A DNA stretch of 64,000 bases. Origin: Rugamonas sp. (GTDB lineage: Bacteria > Pseudomonadota > Gammaproteobacteria > Burkholderiales > Burkholderiaceae_D). Positions 54,261-62,499 of the stretch are shown here, one piece after another. The notes below the pieces were generated by a model. That model searched no databases. It had not been told where the DNA came from and saw only the letters and a list, made by a program, of their open reading frames with translations. A program made the translations under genes and the position numbers. Position 1 is the first letter of the stretch; each line of letters begins with the position of its first letter. The DNA is taken from the NCBI RefSeq assembly GCF_025354735.1, contig NZ_JANXMI010000048.1:1-64000 (forward strand), read 5' to 3'.

Positions 54261-54535
54261 TTGGCGCCGGGTTTTTCCAGCTTGCCGGGATTGAGAGCTT
54301 TGGCGGGCGCGCGCGGTTTGCCGATGTCTTCGCACCTGCCGCAATATTTGCTGGCGCGGTAGCGCCGGTAGCGCGACGCCGTGAACAGGGCGGCGGCGAT
54401 CAGCGCCCACGCGGCGGCGCTGAGCATGTCCTGCGCCGCGAAGTCGCCCTGGTACCATTCGACCGCCGCCAGGATCGCAAACAGCGGCAGGGCCGCCAGC
54501 AGATAGCCTTTGATCCAGTACGCTGCGCCCATCAT
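54257..54535 (-). CDS. Small hypothetical membrane protein
   Basis: A 92-residue protein with two predicted membrane helices (YLLAALPLFAILAAVEWY, and MLSAAAWALIAAALFTA), followed by a basic segment with a CGRC pair (KYCGRCEDIGKPR) and a Lys/Pro-rich tail, probably cytoplasmic. No known family recognised. The CxxC could bind metal with another chain. The stop codon overlaps that of moaD on the other strand. Confidence 0.6.
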   Translation of the reverse strand: MMGAAYWIKGYLLAALPLFAILAAVEWYQGDFAAQDMLSAAAWALIAAALFTASRYRRYRASKYCGRCEDIGKPRAPAKALNPGKLEKPGAN

Positions 54536-54621
54536 GTCTCCCGTCTCAAGTCAGTTCTGCTAGTATGCGCCTGCGTCCGCACGGGCTCAATCAATAATTT
54601 CATCATGGTCTGGCCGATTTC

Positions 54622-55908
54622 ATGCACTCCAATTCCACCCCTCCCCGCGTCGTCGTCATCGGCGGCGGGCCGGCCGGCCTGATGGCGGCGCAAGCGCTGG
54701 CGCAGGGCGGCGCCCAGGTCGACCTGTACGACGCGATGGCCTCGGTCGGCCGCAAGTTCCTGCTGGCGGGGCGCGGCGGCATGAACATCACGCACGCCGA
54801 GCCGTATGCCGATTTCGTCACCCGCTACGGCGGCCGCGCCGGCGCGCTGCGGCCCATGCTCGACGCCTTCGGACCGCAGCAGGTGCGCGACTGGGTCCAC
54901 GGCCTGGGCGTGGCGACCTTTGTCGGCACCTCGGGCCGCGTGTTCCCGACCGATATGAAGGCCGCGCCGCTGCTGCGCGCCTGGCTGCATCGCCTGCGCG
55001 AAAGCGGCGTGCGCCTGCACATGAGGCACCGCTGGCTTGGATGGCGCGGCGCCGCGCTGCTGTTCGCCACGCCCGACGGCGAGCTGGCGGTGGACGCCGA
55101 CGCGGTGTTGTTGGCGCTCGGCGGCGGCAGCTGGGCGCGGCTTGGCTCGGACGGCGCCTGGCTGCCCTTGCTGGCGCAGCGCGGCGTCGACGTGGCGCCG
55201 CTGCTGCCGGCCAACTGCGGTTTCGATGTCGACTGGAGCGCGCATTTCAGCGACCGTTACGCGGGGCAGCCGCTGACGACGGTGGCCATCGAATCGACCG
55301 GCGCCGACGGCGCGATGCGGCGCAGGCAGGGACAGTTCGTGGTCACGGCCGGCGGCGTCGAGGGCAGTTTGATTTATGCGCTGTCGGCGGCCTTGCGCGA
55401 CCAGATCGCGGCCGATGGCGAGGCCGTGATTTATCTGGACCTGCTGCCTGACCTGTCGGCGCAGCGGGTGGCCGATGAAGTGCTGCGGCCGCGCGGGGCG
55501 CGTTCGATGTCCAGCCATTTGCAGGGACGCTTGGGGATCAAGGGCGTCAAGTCGGGATTGCTGCGCGAGTGTCTGAGCGCGCGCGAGTTTGCCGATCCGG
55601 CGTCGCTGGCGCGCGGTTTGAAGCGCTTGCCGCTGCGCTTGCGGCGCGCGCGTCCGATCGACGAGGCGATCAGCAGCGCCGGCGGCGTGCGCTTCGAGGC
55701 GATGACGGGGGCGATGCTGACGGCGCTGCCCGGCGTGTTCGTGGCCGGCGAAATGGTCGACTGGGAAGCGCCGACGGGCGGGTATTTGTTGACGGCTTGC
55801 CTGGCCGGCGGGCTGGCGGCGGCGGCCGATGTGCTGGCGTGGCTTGCGCGCGCCGCTGCGGGATCAGCCACCGTCGCCACTACGGGGTCAGACCACGGTT
55901 TCGAATGA
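54622..55908 (+). CDS. FAD-dependent oxidoreductase, YhiN/HI0933 family (TIGR03862-type)
   Basis: A 428-residue flavoprotein. Dinucleotide-binding motif VVVIGGGPAGLMAAQAL starts at residue 10, SVGRKFLLAGRGGMNITHAE is the family signature, and LPGVFVAGEMVDWEAPTGGY is the C-terminal FAD motif. The function is not established, though relatives are linked to tRNA or redox metabolism. The last eight residues (TGSDHGFE) are encoded by one arm of a long hairpin repeat that also supplies the stop codon, so the original C terminus has probably been replaced. Confidence 0.9.
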   Translation: MHSNSTPPRVVVIGGGPAGLMAAQALAQGGAQVDLYDAMASVGRKFLLAGRGGMNITHAEPYADFVTRYGGRAGALRPMLDAFGPQQVRDWVHGLGVATFVGTSGRVFPTDMKAAPLLRAWLHRLRESGVRLHMRHRWLGWRGAALLFATPDGELAVDADAVLLALGGGSWARLGSDGAWLPLLAQRGVDVAPLLPANCGFDVDWSAHFSDRYAGQPLTTVAIESTGADGAMRRRQGQFVVTAGGVEGSLIYALSAALRDQIAADGEAVIYLDLLPDLSAQRVADEVLRPRGARSMSSHLQGRLGIKGVKSGLLRECLSAREFADPASLARGLKRLPLRLRRARPIDEAISSAGGVRFEAMTGAMLTALPGVFVAGEMVDWEAPTGGYLLTACLAGGLAAAADVLAWLARAAAGSATVATTGSDHGFE

Positions 55909-55935
55909 ATCTCGCGAAACCATGGTCTGACCCCG
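55883..55935. repeat. Long inverted repeat (21-bp arms) at the flavoprotein 3' end
   Basis: Left arm 55883-55903 (CGGGGTCAGACCACGGTTTC plus G) and right arm 55915-55935 pair with one C-A mismatch; the 11-nt loop contains the flavoprotein stop codon (55906-55908). Partial extra copies of CGGTTTCGC follow up to about 55957. The GGGGTCAGACC core looks like a dispersed repeat, possibly REP-like; that is inference. It could act as a terminator for both convergent genes. Confidence 0.75.
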
Positions 55936-55975
55936 GTTTCGCTGTCCCGGTTTCGCCGCTGTACACCTCACCGCG

Positions 55976-56785
55976 TCACTGATCCCAGTGCACTTCGCCG
56001 GAGCCGCTGCGGCTGACGCTGCGCCGGTCCGGGCTGCCGTACACGCGGATGTCGCCGCTGCCGCGCAAGGTCAGGTCGGCCGATTTGCGCGCGAACACAT
56101 TGGTGTCGCCCGAGCCGTTCAGGCTGACGCTGACCTGGTCCGACGCCAGGTGCTGGGCGTTCAAGTCGCCCGATCCGGTCAGCTCGGCGTTCAGCGTCGT
56201 GCAGCTGCCGCTGGAGGTGATCTGTCCCGATCCGACCATCTCCAGGTCGACGCTGTCGCTGTTGCCGGTATTGAGGTTGAGGTCGCCGCTGCCGTGCACG
56301 GCAGCGGCCATCTGCCGATAATGTCCGTTGAACTTGACGTTGCCCGAGCCGTGCAGCTGCAAGTCGAACTTGTCGCCGCTGAAGCCGTTGACGCTGCTGT
56401 CGCCGCTGCCGCGCACCTCCAGCCTGTGCAGCGCCGGCAGCACCAGTTCCACCTGTAGCGGCCGGCGGTGGTGCAGCAACATGCCCCGGGTGCCGATGCG
56501 CAGCGTGGCGCCGTCCTGCGTGGTGTCGACATTGGCCAGCAGCCGCTCCTCGCCGCGCACTTGCAGCGACGCCGTCACGCCCTGGCGCAGCGTCAGGTTG
56601 ATCGGGCCGCTCAGCTCGACGCTGGTGACGTCCTGCGTCACGGGCCGCACGTCGCTGCCCTGGGCGCGGCCGGCCGCGCTGGTCGGATTGCTGAGGCCCT
56701 GGGCCCGCAGCATGCTGTACGACACGCCGATCAGCGCGAAGGCCAGCAGCAGCAGGGTGACGCCGATTTTGATTAGTGACCGCAT
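55976..56785 (-). CDS. DUF2807 (GIN-domain) exported beta-helix protein
   Basis: A 269-residue protein with an N-terminal helix (KIGVTLLLLAFALIGVSYSML) and a repetitive beta-solenoid built on the unit GSGxxxxNG: VRGSGDSSVNGFSG, LHGSGNVKFNGHYR, VHGSGDLNLNTGN, LTGSGDLNAQHL, LNGSGDTNVFAR, LRGSGDIRVYG. This is typical of the DUF2807 head-GIN/adhesin-like family at the cell surface. It lies 48 bp after the DUF1700 gene, an association seen in many bacteria. Confidence 0.85.
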   Translation of the reverse strand: MRSLIKIGVTLLLLAFALIGVSYSMLRAQGLSNPTSAAGRAQGSDVRPVTQDVTSVELSGPINLTLRQGVTASLQVRGEERLLANVDTTQDGATLRIGTRGMLLHHRRPLQVELVLPALHRLEVRGSGDSSVNGFSGDKFDLQLHGSGNVKFNGHYRQMAAAVHGSGDLNLNTGNSDSVDLEMVGSGQITSSGSCTTLNAELTGSGDLNAQHLASDQVSVSLNGSGDTNVFARKSADLTLRGSGDIRVYGSPDRRSVSRSGSGEVHWDQ

Positions 56786-56833
56786 GATGGCGAGCTCCCG
56801 ATGGTGTGGCGATGTGCGATGGCGCGGTCCGCG

Positions 56834-57619
56834 TCAGCGGCCGCGCAGCAGCGAAAAATTCATCGCCACGTAGCGCTTGATGGCGGTGACGGTGTAGCGG
56901 GTCAGGACCACGCTGAGCAGCGCCACCAGTATGCCGGCCAGCACCATGGCCAGGCCGATGGCCGTTTGCGTGGCGCGCGCATCGTTGCCGTCGTCGGCCG
57001 AGATCAGCAGGCTGCCGCCGCCCATCGCCTCGGCCCGCTGCAACAGCTTGACGTGCTTGCCGTCGCTGGCGGCGTCGCCGGCGGGCGCGGTCTCTTCGTG
57101 CAGGCGCACCGAGCCGTCGCCGATGGAGAGCCGGGTCTGCATCCTGGCATCGTGATCGTCGCTGCGGTCGTGGTCGCGGTCGAAATCGACCAGGCTGTGC
57201 AGCGGGCCTTCGAACACCAGTTCGTTGACGCCCGACAGGCCGCTGGCCGTCACGGCGACGCCGGCGATGTAGAAGCTGAAGGCGAGGGCGTAGACCGTCA
57301 TCAGCAGCGCCGCGTAGACGGCGGCGGGAATGACCATGAACAGGTTGAAGATGGCCAGGCCGATCAGCGACATCAGCATGCGCAGCAGGTTGCGCGGGCT
57401 GCGCTTTTGCTCGAACTCGCTCAGGTGGCGGTTGGCGCGCAGGGTGATGGCGATCTTGCGCGGCTCGTCGAGCTCGGCGGCCACGTCGTTTTCGCGGCGG
57501 CCGGCGGCCACGCCGTCGATGAAACGCTGCTCGTAGTAGGCCAGCGTCTTGGCGATGGTGTCCGGCGGCAGGCCGCTCATGGCCTGTTTCAGCGCGTCCA
57601 GATATTCCAGCTTGTTCAT
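56834..57619 (-). CDS. DUF1700 family membrane protein
   Basis: A 261-residue protein from ATG 57619 (MNKLEYLDALKQAMSGLPPDTIAKTLAYYEQ, the DUF1700 N-terminal helix bundle), with hydrophobic helices around LLRMLMSLIGLAIFNLFMVIP, AALLMTVYALAFSFYIAG and IGLAMVLAGILVALLSVVL. An Asp/His-rich loop (FDRDHDRSDDHDAR) separates the membrane parts. DUF1700 proteins are often paired with PadR regulators and DUF2807 proteins; no PadR gene is seen here. The longer frame to 57787 only covers the upstream small gene in another phase. Confidence 0.82.
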   Translation of the reverse strand: MNKLEYLDALKQAMSGLPPDTIAKTLAYYEQRFIDGVAAGRRENDVAAELDEPRKIAITLRANRHLSEFEQKRSPRNLLRMLMSLIGLAIFNLFMVIPAAVYAALLMTVYALAFSFYIAGVAVTASGLSGVNELVFEGPLHSLVDFDRDHDRSDDHDARMQTRLSIGDGSVRLHEETAPAGDAASDGKHVKLLQRAEAMGGGSLLISADDGNDARATQTAIGLAMVLAGILVALLSVVLTRYTVTAIKRYVAMNFSLLRGR

Positions 57620-57630
57620 GGTGCCGCGCC

Positions 57631-57768
57631 TCAGAGGAGCGCAAACGCCGCCACGGCGACGCATGCCGTGGGCTCGGCCGCCTGGGCCGGCAATGCCACG
57701 ATGCTGGCGGTGCTGATGGCCACCAAGGCGAGCACGGCAAGGGTTTTGAAGCTGAGCGCGGCGTTCAT
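57631..57768 (-). CDS. Putative 45-residue secreted peptide
   Basis: A short frame upstream of DUF1700: start MNAALSFKTLAVLALVAIS, a hydrophobic signal-like core, an Ala-x-Ala site (PAQAAEPTA) and a short tail ending at TGA. A strong GGAGAGACTCC site precedes the ATG, better than for most genes nearby, and the DUF1700 gene starts 11 bp after its stop. It may be a small exported peptide or a leader peptide. No family recognised. Confidence 0.5.
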   Translation of the reverse strand: MNAALSFKTLAVLALVAISTASIVALPAQAAEPTACVAVAAFALL

Positions 57769-57907
57769 GGAGTCTCTCCGTTGACACTTTCTGTCGATGG
57801 TGGGACTTTACGCAAGCGCGGCGCGTCCGGCCATTGAGTTGCGACAGGATGCAGTATCGATGCCTCAGGCGACATAATCGACCGATAGCCGGCCGCCGGC
57901 GCCGGCG

Positions 57908-59320
57908 TCAACCCTCGCTCCACAGGCCGGCGGCCGCCGCGATGCCGCTGCGGACGGCCGCTTCCAGCGTCGCCGGATAGTCGCCGCCAACGTCGCCGCT
58001 GCCGGTGTAGTCGCCGGCGATGGCCAGCCGCGCCAGGCCGCTGGCGTTGGCGGGGCGCACCAGACCGGGCGCGCAGGCGTGGGTGGCGCGTTTTTCGGTG
58101 ATGACTTGCTGCCACAGCGGCCGCGCCAGCTCGGGCCGGCCCAGCACGGCGGCCAGCTGGCCCGCGATGGCCGCCGCCAGCGTTGGCTGGTCCAGCGCGG
58201 CGGCGTCGCCGGCGGCGCTGATGACGACGGCCAGCAGGCCGGCCTGGGCCGCGTCGAGCTGGCCCCGGTCGAACACGAACTGGCCCCATAGCTGCTGCGA
58301 CGCGTCGTCGAGCAGCGCGTAGAAGGGCTGTCGCAGCCGCACGCCGGCGTCATATTGCAGATAGCAGGTGGTGATGGCTTCGGGCGTGAATGCTTGCAGG
58401 CTGGCCTGCAAGGCCGTGGTGTCCGCGTCGGCGATGCTGTGCAGCAGCGTCGCGGCGCGGCCGGCGGCGGTGGCCAGCACTACGCCGTCGAAAGCGGTGT
58501 CGTTGTGGATATCTGGGGCGACGTGGTGGCCTGCATCATCCTGGCGGCCGGCGCCCGGCACGTCGAGCCGCCAACGGCCGTCGTCCTGCCGGTGCAGCGC
58601 GTCGACCCGGGCGCCGGTCAGCACCCGGCCGCCGCGCTGGACGACGTACTCGGCGGCGGCGGCGGGGAACAGGGCGCTCAGGTCCACCCGCGGCAGCAGC
58701 ATGTCGGAGGCGGCGCGGCTGGCGCCCAGGCTGTCGCGCAGCACGTTGAGGAAGATTTGCGCCGAAGCCCGTTCCGGCGGCGTGTTCAGCGCCGCCAGGC
58801 ACAGCGGACGCCACATCAGCCGGACCAGCCGGGGCGTCTGGCCGAAGCGTTGCAGCAGTTCGCTGACGCTGCAATCGGTGTACAGCCTCCAGTCCATCCA
58901 GCGCGCCGTGGTCGAAAAGCGCGCCAGCGACAGCTTGTCGGCGCGCTCCAGGCCGGTGGCGCGCAACAGGGCGCCCAGCAGGTGCAGCGGCGCCGGCAGG
59001 CGCGGCGCGATGAAGTCCATGCCGCCCGAGCCGGGCGGATAGCGCATTTGCAGCGGCAGCGTCAGCAGCGCGGCGTCGGTGGCGATGCCCACTTGCCGCA
59101 TCAGCCGCAGCGTGTCGCGGTAGGCGCCGAGCAGGATGTGCTGGCCGTTGTCGAGCCGCTTGCCGTCGAACTCGACGCCGCGCGCGCGGCCGCCCAGCGT
59201 GCGCGCCGCCTCGAAGACGGTGACGGCGTGGCCGGCGCGCGCTAGCTCGACGGCGGCGGCGCAACCGGCCCAGCCGGCGCCGACGACGGCGACCCTGCGT
59301 CGGGCGCTCGATTCAGCCAC
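57908..59320 (-). CDS. hpnE: Hydroxysqualene dehydroxylase (squalene-associated FAD desaturase)
   Basis: A 470-residue flavoprotein of the phytoene-desaturase-like group. From a GTG at 59320 it starts with VAVVGAGWAGCAAAVELARAG (FAD motif) and VFEAARTLGGRARG, and ends with LAIAGDYTGSGDVGGDYPATLEAAV. HpnE reduces hydroxysqualene to squalene. It is last in the hpnC-hpnD-hpnE run, starting 14 bp after the hpnD stop. The GTG is the first good start after the hpnD stop; the longer frame is antisense-free overlap with hpnD in another phase. Confidence 0.92.
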   Translation of the reverse strand: MAESSARRRVAVVGAGWAGCAAAVELARAGHAVTVFEAARTLGGRARGVEFDGKRLDNGQHILLGAYRDTLRLMRQVGIATDAALLTLPLQMRYPPGSGGMDFIAPRLPAPLHLLGALLRATGLERADKLSLARFSTTARWMDWRLYTDCSVSELLQRFGQTPRLVRLMWRPLCLAALNTPPERASAQIFLNVLRDSLGASRAASDMLLPRVDLSALFPAAAAEYVVQRGGRVLTGARVDALHRQDDGRWRLDVPGAGRQDDAGHHVAPDIHNDTAFDGVVLATAAGRAATLLHSIADADTTALQASLQAFTPEAITTCYLQYDAGVRLRQPFYALLDDASQQLWGQFVFDRGQLDAAQAGLLAVVISAAGDAAALDQPTLAAAIAGQLAAVLGRPELARPLWQQVITEKRATHACAPGLVRPANASGLARLAIAGDYTGSGDVGGDYPATLEAAVRSGIAAAAGLWSEG

Positions 59321-59334
59321 GGTCGGGCGCCGCG

Positions 59335-60168
59335 TCAGCCACGGATATACGTTTTCCACGCCAGCCACAGCTTGCGGATCGGCGTCAGCGAAATGCGCTG
59401 TTGCAGCACGTGGTAGCCGTCGGCCTCCACTTCGGTCAGCAGGGTGCGGTAGATGGCGGCCATGATCAGGCCGGGACGCTGGGCGCGGCGGTCGGCGGCC
59501 GGCAGCAGCGCGAAGGCTTCGTCGTAGGCGACCTGGGCGCGGGCGACCTGGAACTTCATCAGGTTTTCGAATTTCTCGCTGTGGCGGGCGTTCAGCAAAT
59601 CGGCCGCCGTGACGCCGAACTGCTGCAATTCGTTGACCGGCAAATAGATGCGGCCGTTGCGCGCATCTTCGCCGACGTCGCGGATGATGTTGGTCAGCTG
59701 GAAGGCCAGGCCGAGTTTCTCGGCGTATTGCAGCGTTTCCGGCCGGGTCGCGCCGAAGATGCTGGCCGACAAAATCCCGACCACGCTCGCCACGTGCCAG
59801 CAATAGCGCTGCAAGCCGGGATAGTCGAGGTAGCGGGTCTGGTTCAAATCCATTTCCATGCCGTCGATGATGGCCTGCATATGCTTTTCTTCCAGCGCAT
59901 ACGGTAGCAGATGCGGCTGCAAGGCCAGCGTCACCGGGTGCGACTGCTTGCCGGCGTACATGGCGGCGATTTCCGTGCGCCACCAGGCCAGCTTGATGCG
60001 GGCCACGCCCTCGTCGGTCGCCTCATCGACGGTGTCGTCCACTTCGCGGCAAAAGGCGTACAGCGCAGTGATGGCGCGGCGCCGTTCCGGCGGCAGGAAC
60101 AGGAAGCTGTAGTAAAAACTGGAACCGCTGGCGGCGGCTTTTTGCTGGCAGTATTCGTCTGGGGACAT
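59335..60168 (-). CDS. hpnD: Presqualene diphosphate synthase
   Basis: A 277-residue trans-isoprenyl synthase of the squalene/phytoene family: first Asp-rich motif FCREVDDTVDEATD, second Asp-rich motif QLTNIIRDVGEDARNGRIYLP. HpnD condenses two farnesyl diphosphates to presqualene diphosphate. Between hpnC (38-bp gap) and hpnE (14-bp gap), same strand. Confidence 0.93.
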   Translation of the reverse strand: MSPDEYCQQKAAASGSSFYYSFLFLPPERRRAITALYAFCREVDDTVDEATDEGVARIKLAWWRTEIAAMYAGKQSHPVTLALQPHLLPYALEEKHMQAIIDGMEMDLNQTRYLDYPGLQRYCWHVASVVGILSASIFGATRPETLQYAEKLGLAFQLTNIIRDVGEDARNGRIYLPVNELQQFGVTAADLLNARHSEKFENLMKFQVARAQVAYDEAFALLPAADRRAQRPGLIMAAIYRTLLTEVEADGYHVLQQRISLTPIRKLWLAWKTYIRG

Positions 60169-60206
60169 GGGCAGAAATGCAAGGTTGAGCCTATCGAGCC
60201 GCCATT

Positions 60207-61079
60207 CTATAGGTGATAGGCGCCGGGCGAGGACAGTTTTTCGTTATCGCGCAGGCTTTGCAGCGACTTTTTCATGCGCACCGCGCGCCAGAATATGGTC
60301 AGCCAGTCGGTTTTGCCCAGTTGCGGGCGGCGCCGGAACACGTCGTAGTTGACTTCCTCTATCGCTTCGAGAATGCGCAGGCCGCCTTGCACCACCATGC
60401 GCAGCTCGAAACCGATGCGCCCGCGCAGGCGCAGCGCCAGCGGGGCGCCGCTCAGCAGCAGGGCCCGGGTGCGCACGACTTCAAACCGCATCAGCGCGCG
60501 CCAGCGCGGGCGGGCGTCCGGGTGGTCGAGCGCGGCCGGCGAAATGGCGTAGCGGTTCAAGTCCTCGAGCGGCAGGTAGATGCGCTCTTTCTGGATGTCG
60601 ATGGCCACGTCCTGCAGGAAATTAATCAGTTGCAGCGCCGAACAGATGGCGTCGGAATCGCGGATATTGTCTTCATCGGCCTGGCCGTACAGCGACAGCA
60701 TCAGCAGCCCGACCGGGTTGGCCGAACGGGCGCAGTAGTCGAGCACGTCGTCATAAGTGGCGTAGCGGCTGACCACCACGTCTTGCTTGAAGGCGGACAG
60801 CAAATCGTGGAACGGGCGCATCGGCAGCGCGTGCTCGCGCACCGTTTGCGCCAGGCGCTCGAACATGGGCGCGTGCGGCGGTTCGGCGCGCTCGATGCGG
60901 GCCAGCGCCGCTTCGTAGGCGCTCAGCGCGGCGAGCCGCTGCGCGGGCGTGGCGTCGCCCTCGTCGGCCAGGTCGTCGGCGCTGCGGGCGAAGGCATAGA
61001 ACGCTTCCACGGCCGGACGCAGGCGGCGCGGCATCAGGATGGAGGCGACAGGGAAATTTTCGTAGTGTTCGACAGGCAT
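60207..61079 (-). CDS. hpnC: Hydroxysqualene synthase (squalene synthase HpnC)
   Basis: A 290-residue paralogue of HpnD. FARSADDLADEG is the first Asp-rich motif; the second, QLINFLQDVAIDIQKERIYLP, is typical of HpnC. It converts presqualene diphosphate to hydroxysqualene. First gene of the minus-strand hpnCDE operon; squalene-hopene cyclase is not in the window, so squalene could feed hopanoids or another product made elsewhere. Confidence 0.93.
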   Translation of the reverse strand: MPVEHYENFPVASILMPRRLRPAVEAFYAFARSADDLADEGDATPAQRLAALSAYEAALARIERAEPPHAPMFERLAQTVREHALPMRPFHDLLSAFKQDVVVSRYATYDDVLDYCARSANPVGLLMLSLYGQADEDNIRDSDAICSALQLINFLQDVAIDIQKERIYLPLEDLNRYAISPAALDHPDARPRWRALMRFEVVRTRALLLSGAPLALRLRGRIGFELRMVVQGGLRILEAIEEVNYDVFRRRPQLGKTDWLTIFWRAVRMKKSLQSLRDNEKLSSPGAYHL

Positions 61080-61287
61080 GAGGGACTTTTATATTAATGA
61101 CGCGAAAGTCATTTGCAAACGAATTCCGCCGGCTTATAATTAATTGACGGGTAGACATTAACTTTTAGCACGTATGTTATGGTAGTGCCAACTTGAATTC
61201 TGAGCAAGTTTTTGCTGAATTTCACGTAAAGTTGCCCGATATTATTGGTGCCCGATATCGCGGCCACGCATCTTAAAGGAAAATACC
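61080..61287. promoter_or_regulatory. Divergent region between hpnC and the RND adaptor
   Basis: A relatively A/T-rich 208-bp gap. On the minus strand, TTAATG and TATAAG spaced 17 bp (within about 61133-61163) could drive hpnC. AAAGGA at 61276-61281 is the ribosome site of the adaptor TTG start. No clear operator was seen. Confidence 0.35.
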
Positions 61288-62499
61288 TTGCTTGCCCTGA
61301 AATCTCTGCGCGCCGAGACCGCGCCGCCGGCGCCGTCGTCGCTATGGTCGTCCTTGGCGCTGGCGTGGTCGCTAGTCCTGCCCTTGTGCTTGGCCGGCTG
61401 CGACAAGCCGCCCGCGAAAACCGAGGAAATTCGTCCGGTGCGCGCCATGGTGCTGACCAGCAGCAAGGTCGACGTCGACGCCGAGTTCGCCGGCGAAGTG
61501 CGGGCGCGCATCGAATCGCGGCTGGGATTCCGGGTCGGCGGCAAGATCGTCGCCCGCAAGGTGGACGTCGGCGCGGTGGTGCATCGCGGCGACCTGCTGA
61601 TGCGGCTCGATCCACAGGATTTGCGGCTGGCCCAGGCGCAGGCGCTGGCCGGCCTGCGCGTGGCCGAGACCAACCGCGACCTGGCGCGCTCCGAGCTCAA
61701 GCGTTATCGGGATTTGCACGATAAAAATTTCGTCAGCCAAACCATACTCGACACCAAGGAATCGGCCTTCAACGCGGCCCAGGCCAGCGTCGACGCCAAC
61801 CAGGCCGGCTACCGCGGCCAGGTCAACCAGGCCGGCTATGCCAGCCTGGTGGCCGACGTCGACGGCGTGGTGACGGCGGTCGATGCCGAAGTGGGGCAGG
61901 TGGTCGCGGCCGGCACGCCGGTGGTGCGGGTGGCCAAGTCCGGCGAGAAGGAAGTCGTGATCGGCTTGCCGGAAGACAAGGTCGACACCTTGCGCAACGT
62001 CGAGGACGTGCGCGTGCGCCTGTGGGCGCGGCCGCAGGACACGGTGGTCGGCAAGATCCGCGAAGTGTCGCCGGTCGCCGACCCGGCCACCCGCACCTAT
62101 ACCGTCAAGGTGACCATTCCCGACAGCCTGGCCGAGGCGCGGCTGGGCATGACGGCCAACGTGCTGTTCGCCTCGCAAACGGCGACGCCGCAAATCAAGG
62201 TGCCGCTGACGGCCTTGTATTATGAAAAATCGGCCACCTCGGTGTGGCTGGTCGAGGGCGGCGTGGTGCGGCTGGTGCCGGTGACCATCGATGCGGCGGC
62301 CGGCAACGACGTCGTGCTCGGCAGCGGCGTCCAGGCCGGCCAGACCGTGGTGACGGCCGGCGTCAACCTGCTCAAGCCGGGCCAGAGGGTGAAGATACTG
62401 GGCGCCGACCTGGGCGTGCATCCGGACCCGACTTCAGCTTCGGCCCCGGCTCCGGCCGCCGCCAGCGCGCCGGCCAGCGCCGTCGGGGCGGCGCGATGA
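61288..62499 (+). CDS. RND efflux periplasmic adaptor lipoprotein
   Basis: A 403-residue membrane fusion protein with a lipobox (LCLAGC, Cys about residue 35). Domains: barrel-sandwich half FRVGGKIVARKVDVGAVVHRGDLLMRLD, a short helical hairpin, second half LVADVDGVVTAVDAEVGQVVAAG, then beta-barrel and membrane-proximal domains and an Ala/Pro/Ser-rich tail. The start is TTG at 61288 with AAAGGA. It overlaps the permease gene by 4 bp. A distinct system from the one at 4.8-10.6 kb; no outer-membrane factor is seen before the window ends. Confidence 0.92.
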   Translation: MLALKSLRAETAPPAPSSLWSSLALAWSLVLPLCLAGCDKPPAKTEEIRPVRAMVLTSSKVDVDAEFAGEVRARIESRLGFRVGGKIVARKVDVGAVVHRGDLLMRLDPQDLRLAQAQALAGLRVAETNRDLARSELKRYRDLHDKNFVSQTILDTKESAFNAAQASVDANQAGYRGQVNQAGYASLVADVDGVVTAVDAEVGQVVAAGTPVVRVAKSGEKEVVIGLPEDKVDTLRNVEDVRVRLWARPQDTVVGKIREVSPVADPATRTYTVKVTIPDSLAEARLGMTANVLFASQTATPQIKVPLTALYYEKSATSVWLVEGGVVRLVPVTIDAAAGNDVVLGSGVQAGQTVVTAGVNLLKPGQRVKILGADLGVHPDPTSASAPAPAAASAPASAVGAAR

